From positions 1 to 16,356 of the forward strand of contig JBDSTZ010000660.1 in assembly GCA_039927975.1 (NCBI GenBank): a DNA stretch of 16,356 nucleotides, given 5' to 3'. Source of the stretch: JBDSTZ01 sp039927975 (GTDB lineage: Bacteria > Pseudomonadota > Gammaproteobacteria > Burkholderiales > Burkholderiaceae_D). Made by a program: the position numbers and the translations under genes. Below, in pieces: positions 4,814 to 13,232 of the stretch (its first letter is position 1; each line of letters begins with the position of its first letter). The notes beneath the pieces are model-generated. The model ran no database searches and was not told where the DNA came from. It was given only the letters and a program-made list of their open reading frames with translations.

Positions 4814-7800
4814 ACCAATACCCGCTCGATGCCGCCGTTGTTGGCCTTGGCGACGTACTCCGGCATCCAGTTCTCGCCCAGCAGGTGCTTGGCGATCTCG
4901 ACCACGATGTAGTCGGCGGTAGTGCCCGAATCGTCGTTGTAGCGCGACAAGCCTTGCAGGCAGGACGGGCAGCTGGTGAGAATCTTGACGTCGCCCTTGA
5001 AGCCGTCGGCGCGCAGCTTGTCGGCGCCGGATTCCATTTCGATCTCCTTGCGGAACCGAACCTGGGTCGAGATGTCGGGACGCCCGACCGCCAGCGTGCC
5101 GGACTCGCCGCAGCAACGGTCGTTCTTCTCGATCTTGACGTTGTCGACGGTCGACACCAGCGCGTTGACGGTCTTCACCGAATCCTGCAGCTTCATCGGA
5201 TTGTGGCAAGGCTCGTGGTACATATAGCGGGTGCCATTGACGCCTTCGAGCTTGACGTTTTTCTCGAGCAGGTATTCGTGGATGTCCATGATGCGGCAGC
5301 CAGGGAAGATCTTCTCGAACTGGTAGGTCGACAATTGGTCGTAGCAGGTGCCGCACGACACCAGCACGGTCTTGATGTCGAGGTAGTTGAGCGTGTTGGC
5401 CATCCGGTGGAACAGCACCCGGTTGTCCGTGATCATCTTCTCGGCCTTCTCGAACTCGCCGTTGCCGCGCTGTGGATAGCCACAGCACAGGTAGCCCGGC
5501 GGCAGCACGGTTTGCACGCCGACTTCCCACAGCATGGCCTGGGTGGCCAGGCCCACTTGCGAGAACAGGCGCTCCGAACCGCAGCCGGGGAAGTAGAACA
5601 CGGCTTCGGTATCGGCCGTCGTCACTTTCGGATTGCGGATGATCGGGATGACCTTGTCGTCTTCGATATCGAGCAGCGCGCGCGCGGTCTTCTTCGGCAG
5701 GTTGCCCGGCATCTTCTTGTTGATGAAGTGGATCACCTGTTCGCGCACCGGCGCCTTGCCGGTGGTCGGCGGCGGCGCCTTGGTCTGCTTCTTGGCAAAC
5801 TTCTTGAACATGTTGTGGCCGAAGCGCTGGGCCTTGAAGCCCCAGTCGATCATCACCTTGCGGGTGGCGTTGATGGTCGCCGGATCAGTCGCGTTGAGGA
5901 AGAACATCGAGGCGGCGGTGCCGGGCTTGAAGCTCTTCTTGTCCATCTTGCGCAGCAGATTGCGCATGTTCATCGAAACGTCGCCGAAGTCGATGTTCAC
6001 CGGGCAAGGCGTGACGCATTTATGGCAAATCGTGCAATGGTCGGCCACGTCCTCGAACTCTTCCCAATGCTTGATCGAGACGCCGCGCCGGGTCTGCTCT
6101 TCGTACAGAAAGGCTTCGATCAGGGCGGAGGTCGCGAGGATCTTGTCGCGCGGCGAATACAGCAGGTTGGCGCGCGGCACGTGCGTGCTGCAGACCGGTT
6201 TGCACTTGCCGCAGCGTAGGCAATCCTTGATGCTGTTGGCGATCTCGCCGATATCGCTTTGCTGCATGATCAGCGATTCGTGGCCCATCAGGCCGAACGA
6301 CGGCGTGTAGGCGTTGCGCAGGTCGGCGCCGAAACCTTCGAGGTTGAGCAGCTTGCCCTTGTTGAAGCGGCCTTCCGGATCGATCCGCAGCTTGTAGTCG
6401 CGGAATTCGCTGATCTCGTCCTCGGCCAGGAATTCGAGCTTGGTGATGCCGATGCCGTGTTCGCCGGAGATCACGCCGTCGAGCGAGCGCGCCAGTTTCA
6501 TGATGCGCGCCACCGCTTCGTGGGCGTCCTGCAGCATGGCGTAATCGTCCGAATTGACCGGCAGGTTGGTGTGCACATTGCCGTCGCCGGCGTGCATGTG
6601 CAGCGCGACGAACACGCGCGAACGCAGCACCTTCTGGTGGATCGCGGTGCACTCGTCGAGGATCAGCTTGAAGGCGGCGCCGTTGAAGATCTGGCGCAGC
6701 TGGGCGCGGATTTCCTGTTTCCAGGTGATGCGCACGGTGCGGTCCTGCACCACGTCGAACAGGGTGGCGTCGGGCTGGGTGGCCAGGCGGGCGTCGAACA
6801 CCGGCGCCAGACGGTCGAGACCGGCCGCGTACAGGCGTTCCTTGACGTCGCCCAGCGGCGCGTCCAGTTCGGCCAGGATCAGGTTCCAGCGCGCCTGCAC
6901 GGCGGCCAGCAGATCGCTGGCCTGCTGGGCGCGGTCGCCCAGCATTTCGGCGTCGCCGATCGCTTCGCCGGAAGCGTCGTCGCTCTTGCCGACCGGCAGA
7001 TGGCCGTTGGCGAAGAACTCGGCCAGCTGGCCGGCCAGTTGCAGCTTGTTCTTGATCGACAGTTCGACGTTGATGCGCTCGATGCCGTCGGTGTACTCGC
7101 CCATCCGGTTCAGCGGAATCACGACGTCTTCGTTGATCTTGAAGGCGTTGGTGTGCTTGGCGATGGCGGCGGTGCGGGCGCGGTCGAGCCAGAACTTCTT
7201 GCGCGCTTCCGGGCTGACGGCGACGAAGCCTTCGCCCACGCGGGTGTTGGCGATGCGCACCACTTCCGAGGCCGCCTGGGCGACCGCGTTCTCGTCGTCG
7301 CCGACGATGTCGCCGAACAGCGCCATCTTGGGCAGCACGCCGCGCTTGGACTTGGTGGCGTAGCCGACCGCGCGCAGGTAGCGCTCATCCAAGTGTTCGA
7401 GGCCGGCCAGGCGCACGCTGGCAAACGCCGCGCCGCCCTTGGCCGGCAAGCCGTCGAGGTAATCCTTGATTTCAACGATCGATGGAATCGCGTCGCGCGC
7501 CTGGCCGAAGAATTCGAGGCAGACGGTGCGGGCGAAGCTCGGCATCTTGTGCAGGATCCAGCGGCCGGACGTGATGAGGCCGTCGCAACCTTCCTTCTGG
7601 ATGCCGGGCAGGCCCGAGAGGAACTTGTCGGTGACGTCCTTGCCCAGGCCTTCCTTGCGGAACTTGCGGCCGGGGATGACCAGGGTCTCGGTCTTGAACG
7701 GCGCCGGCTTGGCGTGGCCGCGCGGCACCGGATGGGTCCATTCGAGCTTGAACGTCGCGTTCGGCGCGTCGTGGATCTTGCCCAGGTTGTGGTCGATGCG

Positions 7801-8832
7801 GGTGACATCGAGCCAGTCGCCCTGCGGGTCGACCATGCGCCACGAGGCCAGGTTGTCGAGCGCGGTGCCCCACAACACGGCCTTCTTGCCGCCGGCGTTC
7901 ATCGCGATATTGCCGCCGATGCAGGACGCCTCGGCCGAGGTCGGGTCGACCGCGAACACGAAGCCGGCCTTGTCGGCGGCGTCGGAGACGCGCTTGGTGA
8001 CCACGCCGGCGCCCGAGTGGATGGTCGCGTATTCGCGGTCCAGGCCGGGCAGCACGGTCATTTCAACCGCGCCGAGGTCGATCAGTTTTTCCGTGTTGAT
8101 GACGGCCGACATCGGGGTGAGCGGAATCGCGCCGCCGGTGTAGCCGGTGCCGCCGCCGCGCGGGATGATGGTCAGTCCCAGCTCGATGCAACCCTTGACC
8201 AGGCCGGCCATCTCGTCTTCGCTGTCCGGGGTCAGCACGACGAACGGGTACTCGACGCGCCAGTCGGTCGCGTCGGTCACGTGCGAGACGCGCTTGATGC
8301 CGTCGAAGCGGATGTTGTCCTTGTCGGTGTAGCGGCCCAGCACCTTGGTGGCACGCTTGCGCAGGTCGTAGGTGGCGCGGAATTCGAGGCCGAAATCGTC
8401 GACCGCCTTGCGCGCGGCGGCCAGCAGTTTTTCAACGTTGGCGCTGCGCTTGTGGGCCAGTGCCGTATCGGACTCTTCGAGCAGGTCGACGGTCTGGCGG
8501 CGCTTGTCCACTTCGGCCAGGCGGTGATGCAGCGCGTCGATCAATTCCTGGCGCCGCTTCGGGTTGTCCAGCATGTCGTCCTGCAAATACGGATTGCGCC
8601 GCACGACCCAGATGTCGCCCAGCACTTCGTACAGCATGCGGGCCGAGCGGCCCGTCTGGCGCGCGCCGCGCAGTTCGTCGAGCAAGTCCCACGACGACTC
8701 ACCGAGCAGACGGATCACGATTTCGCGATCCGAAAACGAGGTGTAGTTGTACGGGATTTCGCGCAAGCGCGTCGGTGCGGGACCGTTCGGCGTTTCCGCC
8801 AGCAATGCCTGGAGTTGTGCGGGGGCGTTCAT
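4810..8832 (-). CDS. FAD-linked oxidoreductase with fused iron-sulfur and CCG domains (DUF3683; D-2-hydroxyacid dehydrogenase type)
   Basis: This 1340-residue multidomain enzyme starts with a DUF3683 region (about 10-130: YNYTSFSDREIVIRLLGESS). A PCMH-type FAD-binding domain follows (PRGGGTGYTGGA, about 225-236), then an FAD-oxidase C-terminal domain with HMHAGDGNVHTN (about 744-755) and SGEHGIG. Two 4Fe-4S motifs come next: Cys871, 874, 877, 881 and Cys933, 936, 939, 943. Two CCG domains complete it (PGCGSERLF, LCCGYP, CGTCYDQL; then HEPCHNP, Cys1240-Cys1241, CPSC at 1288-1291). It amounts to GlcD- and GlcF-like parts in one chain, related in layout to E. coli YdiJ but longer. It probably oxidises a D-2-hydroxyacid such as 2-hydroxyglutarate or lactate and passes electrons to the respiratory chain. 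First gene of the HIT-DUF971 operon; no clear ribosome-binding site. The 224 bases upstream (8833-9056) hold no gene. Confidence 0.92.
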   Translation of the reverse strand: MNAPAQLQALLAETPNGPAPTRLREIPYNYTSFSDREIVIRLLGESSWDLLDELRGARQTGRSARMLYEVLGDIWVVRRNPYLQDDMLDNPKRRQELIDALHHRLAEVDKRRQTVDLLEESDTALAHKRSANVEKLLAAARKAVDDFGLEFRATYDLRKRATKVLGRYTDKDNIRFDGIKRVSHVTDATDWRVEYPFVVLTPDSEDEMAGLVKGCIELGLTIIPRGGGTGYTGGAIPLTPMSAVINTEKLIDLGAVEMTVLPGLDREYATIHSGAGVVTKRVSDAADKAGFVFAVDPTSAEASCIGGNIAMNAGGKKAVLWGTALDNLASWRMVDPQGDWLDVTRIDHNLGKIHDAPNATFKLEWTHPVPRGHAKPAPFKTETLVIPGRKFRKEGLGKDVTDKFLSGLPGIQKEGCDGLITSGRWILHKMPSFARTVCLEFFGQARDAIPSIVEIKDYLDGLPAKGGAAFASVRLAGLEHLDERYLRAVGYATKSKRGVLPKMALFGDIVGDDENAVAQAASEVVRIANTRVGEGFVAVSPEARKKFWLDRARTAAIAKHTNAFKINEDVVIPLNRMGEYTDGIERINVELSIKNKLQLAGQLAEFFANGHLPVGKSDDASGEAIGDAEMLGDRAQQASDLLAAVQARWNLILAELDAPLGDVKERLYAAGLDRLAPVFDARLATQPDATLFDVVQDRTVRITWKQEIRAQLRQIFNGAAFKLILDECTAIHQKVLRSRVFVALHMHAGDGNVHTNLPVNSDDYAMLQDAHEAVARIMKLARSLDGVISGEHGIGITKLEFLAEDEISEFRDYKLRIDPEGRFNKGKLLNLEGFGADLRNAYTPSFGLMGHESLIMQQSDIGEIANSIKDCLRCGKCKPVCSTHVPRANLLYSPRDKILATSALIEAFLYEEQTRRGVSIKHWEEFEDVADHCTICHKCVTPCPVNIDFGDVSMNMRNLLRKMDKKSFKPGTAASMFFLNATDPATINATRKVMIDWGFKAQRFGHNMFKKFAKKQTKAPPPTTGKAPVREQVIHFINKKMPGNLPKKTARALLDIEDDKVIPIIRNPKVTTADTEAVFYFPGCGSERLFSQVGLATQAMLWEVGVQTVLPPGYLCCGYPQRGNGEFEKAEKMITDNRVLFHRMANTLNYLDIKTVLVSCGTCYDQLSTYQFEKIFPGCRIMDIHEYLLEKNVKLEGVNGTRYMYHEPCHNPMKLQDSVKTVNALVSTVDNVKIEKNDRCCGESGTLAVGRPDISTQVRFRKEIEMESGADKLRADGFKGDVKILTSCPSCLQGLSRYNDDSGTTADYIVVEIAKHLLGENWMPEYVAKANNGGIERVLV

Positions 8833-9056
8833 GTATGCGTGGACTGTCTAGACTGACCCTAGGGAAGGCTATTCTATCGTATTGCGCTGCACCACGCTGG
8901 GGCGAGGCCGACTTTTCCACTCCCGCCACGCCCTGCGCGGCTGGCCGAATCGATGGAATGTGGCAATTTTTCCGCATCTTAGACACGGCTTGTTGTATTT
9001 GACCAACGGAAATTCGCCGCCCGGCGCTTACAGCCGAACTGTGCAGTAAGAACAAC

Positions 9057-9548
9057 TCAGCCCAGCATTTGTGCAAACTGTTTCCAGACACCGTCCGGCA
9101 CGTACAACAACAGGGCCGTCATGCTGACGTAGCGGGCGAATTTGCCGACCGCCATGTAGGCCACGCTGGGCCAGAACGGCAGGTGCAGCCAGCCGGCCAG
9201 GGTGCACAGCGGATCGCCGATGCCGGGCACCCAGGACAGCAGCATGGTCTTGGCGCCGTAGCGCGCCAGCCAGGCGAACCAGACGGTCTTGCGCTCTTTC
9301 GCGAAGGCGACCTTGGCGCGGTAGCCGAGCAGGTAGTCGAGGGCGCCGCCCAGGGTGTTGCCGCAGGTGGCGATCAGGATCGCCGGCCAGAACAGCGCGC
9401 CGTTGGCCTTGACGACGGCGAACACGGCCGGTTCCGAGCCGAGCGGCACCAGGGTGGCCGAGACGAAACTGATGATGAACACCGAGCTCAAGCCCACCGC
9501 CGGGGCGGCGAGCACTTTCAGCAGCCAGAGGACGGCGTGTTCGATCAT
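9057..9548 (-). CDS. yqaA: YqaA family inner-membrane protein (DedA/SNARE-associated fold)
   Basis: The product has 163 residues with four or five hydrophobic segments. Signature stretches match E. coli YqaA closely: FVSATLVPLGSEPAVFAVV (about 29-47), CGNTLGGALDYLLG (about 62-75), RYGAKTMLLSWVPGIGDPLC (about 96-115), LAGWL and VGKFARYV. It belongs to the DedA-like group of membrane proteins thought to act in lipid handling or ion coupling; the exact substrate is unknown. The ATG at 9548 follows directly after an in-frame TGA, so no longer form is possible; the ribosome-binding site is not evident. It is monocistronic as far as can be seen, divergent from ilvA with 208 bases between. Confidence 0.9.
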   Translation of the reverse strand: MIEHAVLWLLKVLAAPAVGLSSVFIISFVSATLVPLGSEPAVFAVVKANGALFWPAILIATCGNTLGGALDYLLGYRAKVAFAKERKTVWFAWLARYGAKTMLLSWVPGIGDPLCTLAGWLHLPFWPSVAYMAVGKFARYVSMTALLLYVPDGVWKQFAQMLG

Positions 9549-9580
9549 TCAGTGGAGTATGAGGAAGGCGGGAAAGGTCC

Positions 9581-9588
9581 ATTATAAT
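9581..9588. promoter_or_regulatory. Candidate -10 element in the yqaA/ilvA divergent region
   Basis: ATTATAAT contains TATAAT on both strands and could serve either gene. On the minus strand TTGCAA lies 14 bases upstream, too close for a normal -35. On the plus strand no -35 is clear. Confidence 0.25.
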
Positions 9589-9756
9589 GAGGAAAATACT
9601 TTGCAACGACACAATACGCTGAGCCCGCTACCCGGGCTGGCGTATGCGCCCTGCCCGCCGTGGCCACCCGCCGCCGGGACAGCCACACGCAACCGGCGCC
9701 GAGATCCGTTCCATCACGCCGGCCATCATGCCCGCTTAAAACACTGTCCGCAGACC

Positions 9757-11289
9757 ATGACCGACTATCTCAAGAAAATCCTCACCGCCCGCGTGTATGA
9801 CGTGGCGACCGAAACCCCGCTCGAATTCGCGCCGGCCCTGTCGAAGCGTTTCGACAACCGCATTTACTTCAAGCGCGAGGACATGCAGTCGGTGTTCAGC
9901 TTCAAGCTGCGCGGCGCCTACAACAAGATGGCGCACCTGTCGGAAGCCCAGCTCAAGCGCGGGGTGATTTGCGCCTCGGCCGGCAACCACGCCCAGGGCG
10001 TGGCGCTGTCGGCCGCCAAGCTCGGCTGCCGCGCGCTGATCGTGATGCCGACCACCACGCCGCCGGTCAAGATCGATGCGGTCAAATCGTTCGGCGGTTC
10101 GGCGGTCGAAGTGGTGCTGCACGGCGACTCCTACACCGACGCCTACAACCACGCCATCACGCTCGAACAGGAACAGAAGCTGACGTTCGTGCATCCGTTC
10201 GACGATCCGGACGTCATCGCCGGCCAGGGCACGGTCGGCATGGAAATCCTGCGCCAGCATGCGGGACCGATTCACGCGATCTTCATCGCCATCGGCGGCG
10301 GCGGCCTGATCGGCGGCATCGGCGCCTACGTCAAGCAGATCCGGCCCGACATCAAGATCATCGGCGTGCAGACTTTCGACTCGGACGCCATGGCGCGCAG
10401 CCTGAAGGCCGGCACCCGTGTGACCCTGCCCGACGTCGGCCTGTTCTCGGACGGCACCGCAGTGCGCCTGGTGGGCGAGGAAACCTTCCGCCTGGCCCAG
10501 CAATATGTGGACGACATCATCATCGTCGACACCGACGCCATCTGCGCGGCCATCAAGGACGTGTTCCAGGATACCCGCAGCATTCTCGAACCGGCCGGCG
10601 CGATGGCGGTGGCCGGCGCCAAGGCCTACATCGAACGCTCGGCATTGACCAAGGAACCGGTGCGCGGTGAAACGCTGGTGGCGATCGCCTGCGGCGCCAA
10701 CATGAATTTCGACCGCCTGCGGTTTGTGGCCGAACGGGCCGAGCTTGGCGAATCGCGCGAAGCGGTGTTCGCCGTGACGATTCCCGAGCAGCGCGGCAGC
10801 TTCAAGCGCTTCTGCAGCCTGATCGGGCCGCGCAATGTGACCGAGTTCAACTACCGGGTCAGCGATTCGCGCGAGGCACACGTGTTTGTCGGCGTGCAGA
10901 TCGGCAGCAAGGGCGAATCGGGCACGCTGGCGCGCAGCTTCGAGCAGAACGATTTCAAGACGCTCGACCTGACCCACGACGAGCTGGCCAAGCTGCACAT
11001 CCGCCACCTGGTGGGCGGCAAGAGCGCGCTGGCGCAAGACGAACTGCTGTATCGTTTTGAATTCCCCGAGCGGCCGGGCGCGCTGATGCGCTTCCTCGAC
11101 AGCATGGCGCCGAACTGGAATATCTCGCTGTTTCACTATCGCAATCAGGGCGGCGACGTCGGCCGCATTCTGGTCGGCTTGCAAGTGCCGGCCGGCGAGA
11201 TGGAAGAGTTCCGCCTGTTCCTCACCACCCTCGGCTACCGCTGCTGGGACGAGAGCAACAACCCGGTATACAAGCTGTTCCTGGGCTGA
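9757..11289 (+). CDS. ilvA: Threonine ammonia-lyase, biosynthetic (threonine dehydratase)
   Basis: This 510-residue PLP enzyme converts threonine to 2-oxobutanoate and ammonia, the first step of isoleucine synthesis, in the cytoplasm. The catalytic domain (about 1-325) has Lys50 in SFKLRGAYNK as the PLP Schiff-base lysine, SAGNHAQGVAL (74-84) as the substrate loop, and GGGGLIGGIG (about 181-190) as the PLP-phosphate loop. Two C-terminal ACT-like regulatory domains follow: about 333-400 (AVFAVTIPEQRGSFKRFCSL) and about 428-505 (YRFEFPERPGALMRFLDSM). This long form is normally inhibited by isoleucine and relieved by valine. Length agrees with E. coli IlvA (514). The reading frame is open far upstream, but homology begins at the ATG at 9757. 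The ribosome-binding site is weak. queF follows after 96 bases containing repeats. Confidence 0.96.
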   Translation: MTDYLKKILTARVYDVATETPLEFAPALSKRFDNRIYFKREDMQSVFSFKLRGAYNKMAHLSEAQLKRGVICASAGNHAQGVALSAAKLGCRALIVMPTTTPPVKIDAVKSFGGSAVEVVLHGDSYTDAYNHAITLEQEQKLTFVHPFDDPDVIAGQGTVGMEILRQHAGPIHAIFIAIGGGGLIGGIGAYVKQIRPDIKIIGVQTFDSDAMARSLKAGTRVTLPDVGLFSDGTAVRLVGEETFRLAQQYVDDIIIVDTDAICAAIKDVFQDTRSILEPAGAMAVAGAKAYIERSALTKEPVRGETLVAIACGANMNFDRLRFVAERAELGESREAVFAVTIPEQRGSFKRFCSLIGPRNVTEFNYRVSDSREAHVFVGVQIGSKGESGTLARSFEQNDFKTLDLTHDELAKLHIRHLVGGKSALAQDELLYRFEFPERPGALMRFLDSMAPNWNISLFHYRNQGGDVGRILVGLQVPAGEMEEFRLFLTTLGYRCWDESNNPVYKLFLG

Positions 11290-11332
11290 TTGTAATGGGC
11301 GAACGCGACTGCTTGTGATGGGCGAACGCGCC
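11290..11332 (+). repeat. Two tandem 20-bp direct repeats, period 23
   Basis: TTGTAATGGGCGAACGCGAC (11290-11309) is followed by TTGTGATGGGCGAACGCGCC (11313-11332); 18 of 20 bases agree. The pair starts one base after the end of ilvA and lies directly before a REP-like hairpin. Confidence 0.75.
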
Positions 11333-11333
11333 A

Positions 11334-11359
11334 TGGATTCCCGCCTGCGCGGGAACGAC
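11334..11359. repeat. REP-like palindromic element
   Basis: TTCCCGC-ctgc-GCGGGAA (11338-11355) sits in the context TGGATTCCCGCCTGCGCGGG, followed by AACGAC. This string is a familiar dispersed intergenic repeat of many beta- and gammaproteobacteria. It lacks a T-run, so it is not an ordinary terminator, but it may stabilise the ilvA mRNA end. Only one copy is in this window. Confidence 0.65.
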
Positions 11360-11385
11360 CTTTGAAGGTGCCAATTCCAAACACT

Positions 11386-12219
11386 ATGACCACCACCCCT
11401 GACCACTCCCCCCTCGGCAAGACTTCCGCCTACCTGACCCAGTACGCGCCCGAACTGTTGTTCCCGATTCCGCGCCAGGCCAAGCGTGACGAACTGCAAC
11501 TGACCGGCACCCTGCCCTTCTTCGGCGTCGACATCTGGAATGCCTACGAACTGTCGTGGCTGAACCTGCGCGGCAAGCCGCAGGTGGCGATCGCGACCAT
11601 TGTGGCGCCGGCCGATTCGCCCAACATCGTCGAGTCGAAATCGTTCAAGCTCTACCTCAACTCCTTCAACCAGACCCGGCTGGCCAGCAGCGACGCCTTG
11701 CTGGCCCTGCTGCGCGCCGACCTGGCCAAGGGTTTCGGCGCGCCGGTGCAGATCACCCTGACGCCGCAGGACGGCTTCTCGACCCTCAAAATGGGGGAAC
11801 TCGACGGCCTGCTGCTCGACCGCCTCGATATCGAGGTCGACCAGTATTCGCCCGCGCCATCCGTGCTGAAAGCGGCGCATGACGAGGCGCCGGTCGAAGA
11901 AAGCCTGGTGTCGCACCTGTTCAAGTCGAACTGCCTGGTCACCGGCCAGCCCGACTGGGCCAGCGTGCAGATCCGCTACGTCGGGCCGCAGATCGACCAG
12001 GAAGGCTTGCTGCGTTACCTGATCGGCTTTCGCGAACATAACGAATTCCACGAGCAATGCGTCGAACGCATCTTCGTCGACATCCTGCGCCAGTGCCAGC
12101 CGCAAAAGCTGGCGGTCTACGCGCGCTATACCCGCCGTGGCGGGCTCGACATCAACCCCTGGCGCAGCAATTTCAGCGCCGGCGGCTTGCCGCCGAACCT
12201 GCGCAACGCGCGCCAATAA
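11386..12219 (+). CDS. queF: NADPH-dependent 7-cyano-7-deazaguanine reductase (type II QueF)
   Basis: This 277-residue enzyme reduces the nitrile preQ0 to the amine preQ1 in queuosine synthesis. It is the long, two-module tunnelling-fold type, like E. coli QueF (282). Visible motifs: ESKSFKLYLNSFNQTR (83-98), the QueF signature and NADPH-binding region; catalytic Cys183 in KSNCLVTGQPDW with Asp190; HNEFHEQCVERIF (218-230); and the C-terminal block ARYTRRGGLDINPWRSN (246-262). The ATG at 11386 gives the family's normal N-terminus; a TTG at 11362 in frame would add eight residues and is less likely, although an AAGG is nearer to it. No preQ1 riboswitch pattern is evident in the 96-base gap after ilvA. 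It may be co-transcribed with ilvA through the repeat region. Confidence 0.96.
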   Translation: MTTTPDHSPLGKTSAYLTQYAPELLFPIPRQAKRDELQLTGTLPFFGVDIWNAYELSWLNLRGKPQVAIATIVAPADSPNIVESKSFKLYLNSFNQTRLASSDALLALLRADLAKGFGAPVQITLTPQDGFSTLKMGELDGLLLDRLDIEVDQYSPAPSVLKAAHDEAPVEESLVSHLFKSNCLVTGQPDWASVQIRYVGPQIDQEGLLRYLIGFREHNEFHEQCVERIFVDILRQCQPQKLAVYARYTRRGGLDINPWRSNFSAGGLPPNLRNARQ

Positions 12220-12698
12220 ACGGTCCCCGACCGGCCGCGCCGGCGGTCTTGACGCGTCCTGTCGGAAATTGCAAGCAGGCAGCAATCTGTGCTTGCCATT
12301 ATTTCCGTTCGGGAATAGTGTTGACCCAAATCGAGACCGGGCTGGTTCTTTTGACGACATCGCCGTCCGGATCCATTTACAATAAAACAACAGCCGCTGC
12401 TGGCCGTGGCGACCATTGTCAATTTGATGGCGCGCCCCGATATCGGTTGTATAGACGGCACGCTCTACTTTTTGCTAAATTTTTGACGGAAAATATCGCG
12501 TTTTACAGGTAAACACGGGAAACCACGGCAACAGGACCGGGCGCGAAACTCGCTTCATTGTGCGAACGCAATGCCGGATCCTCGACAAGCGCCAAAACGC
12601 TCAGGGTGTGGGCGCGATTTCCCATGTCAGGGGGCCGAAACAGGCCTATAATTCTGGCTCGCAAGCACCTTTGTGCGTCGCACCATCGACATCGTGTT
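12220..12698 (+). other. Long intergenic region between queF and ptsN
   Basis: These 479 bases show no convincing gene. They hold a bulged hairpin after queF (GACCG-g-CCG / CGGCGGTC, 12229-12248; weak terminator candidate), an inverted repeat GCAAGCA/TGCTTGC with a 12-base loop (12271-12296), a CCGATATCGG palindrome (12437-12446), an AT-rich island around 12465-12500, and the ptsN promoter candidate. In many betaproteobacteria rpoN and hpf precede ptsN (from memory); no remnant of them is visible here. Confidence 0.6.
12624..12652 (+). promoter_or_regulatory. Candidate sigma-70 promoter of ptsN-hprK
   Basis: ATGTCA (12624-12629; 4 of 6 with TTGACA) and a perfect TATAAT (12647-12652) are separated by 17 bases. 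Transcription would start near 12659, giving a 40-base leader with a small hairpin GCAC-cttt-GTGC (12665-12676) before the ptsN start. Confidence 0.55.
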
Positions 12699-13181
12699 AT
12701 GACTAACCTCAGCAAAATACTATCTCTTGAGAACGTTCTGCTCGACCTGGAAGTGTCCAGCAAGAAGCGCGCTTTTGAACAAGCCGGCCTGATTTTCGAG
12801 AACAACTGCGGCATCGCCCGCTCGACCGTTTCCGACAATCTGTTCGCCCGCGAACGGCTCGGCTCCACCGGCCTCGGGCATGGCGTGGCGGTGCCGCACG
12901 GCCGCATCAAGGGCAGCAAGAGCCTCAAGGCCCCGCTCGGCGCCTTCGTGCGCCTGGCCGAGGCGATTCCGTTCGAGTCGCCCGACGCCCAGCCGGTGAA
13001 CCTGCTGTTCTTCCTGCTCATTCCCGACCACGTCACCCAGCAGCACCTGGAAATCCTGTCCGAGATCGCCGAAATGTTTTCCGACGACGCCTTCCGCACG
13101 GCGCTGTCGACCGATCCCGACCCCAAGTCGGTGCATGCCCGCATCGTCAATTGGCAACCAAGCCTGCAGGCGCTGGGTTAA
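12699..13181 (+). CDS. ptsN: PTS IIA-like nitrogen-regulatory protein (EIIA-Ntr)
   Basis: The product has 160 residues. The phosphorylation site is His67 in GLGHGVAVPHGR, matching the E. coli IIA-Ntr site in GIGNGIAIPHGK. RSTVSDNLFARERLGSTGLG before it and PVNLLFFLLIPD after it are further family marks. EIIA-Ntr receives phosphate from the nitrogen-PTS (PtsP, NPr) and regulates potassium transport, sensor kinases and other targets in the cytoplasm; it does not carry sugar. The frame is open upstream to about 12540, but family homology starts at the ATG at 12699. No ribosome-binding site is visible there, which is odd for a housekeeping gene. hprK follows after 51 bases and is probably in the same operon. 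Confidence 0.95.
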   Translation: MTNLSKILSLENVLLDLEVSSKKRAFEQAGLIFENNCGIARSTVSDNLFARERLGSTGLGHGVAVPHGRIKGSKSLKAPLGAFVRLAEAIPFESPDAQPVNLLFFLLIPDHVTQQHLEILSEIAEMFSDDAFRTALSTDPDPKSVHARIVNWQPSLQALG

Positions 13182-13232
13182 ACTTTCCCCGACGGGGCGC
13201 GCGCCGCGCCTCCCCTTTGAGAAGATTGACCG

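Noticed and set aside
4885..6219. 444-codon open frame on the plus strand
   Set aside because: Antisense of the C-terminal half of the same oxidoreductase; no domain or ribosome-binding site seen.
6259..8856. 865-codon open frame on the plus strand
   Set aside because: It lies opposite the FAD/Fe-S oxidoreductase gene, whose motifs are unmistakable. The translation is rich in V, D, H, Q, G and R with no recognisable domain, as expected for the antisense of a GC-rich gene.
11290..11332. CRISPR array
   Set aside because: Only two repeat units, separated by three bases, with no spacers and no cas genes.
11290..11385. preQ1 riboswitch before queF
   Set aside because: No A-rich tail and hairpin of the known classes is present; the gap is filled by direct repeats and a REP-like element.
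9736..12390. 884-codon open frame on the minus strand
   Set aside because: Antisense of ilvA and queF and of the gap between them; composition is typical of a shadow frame.
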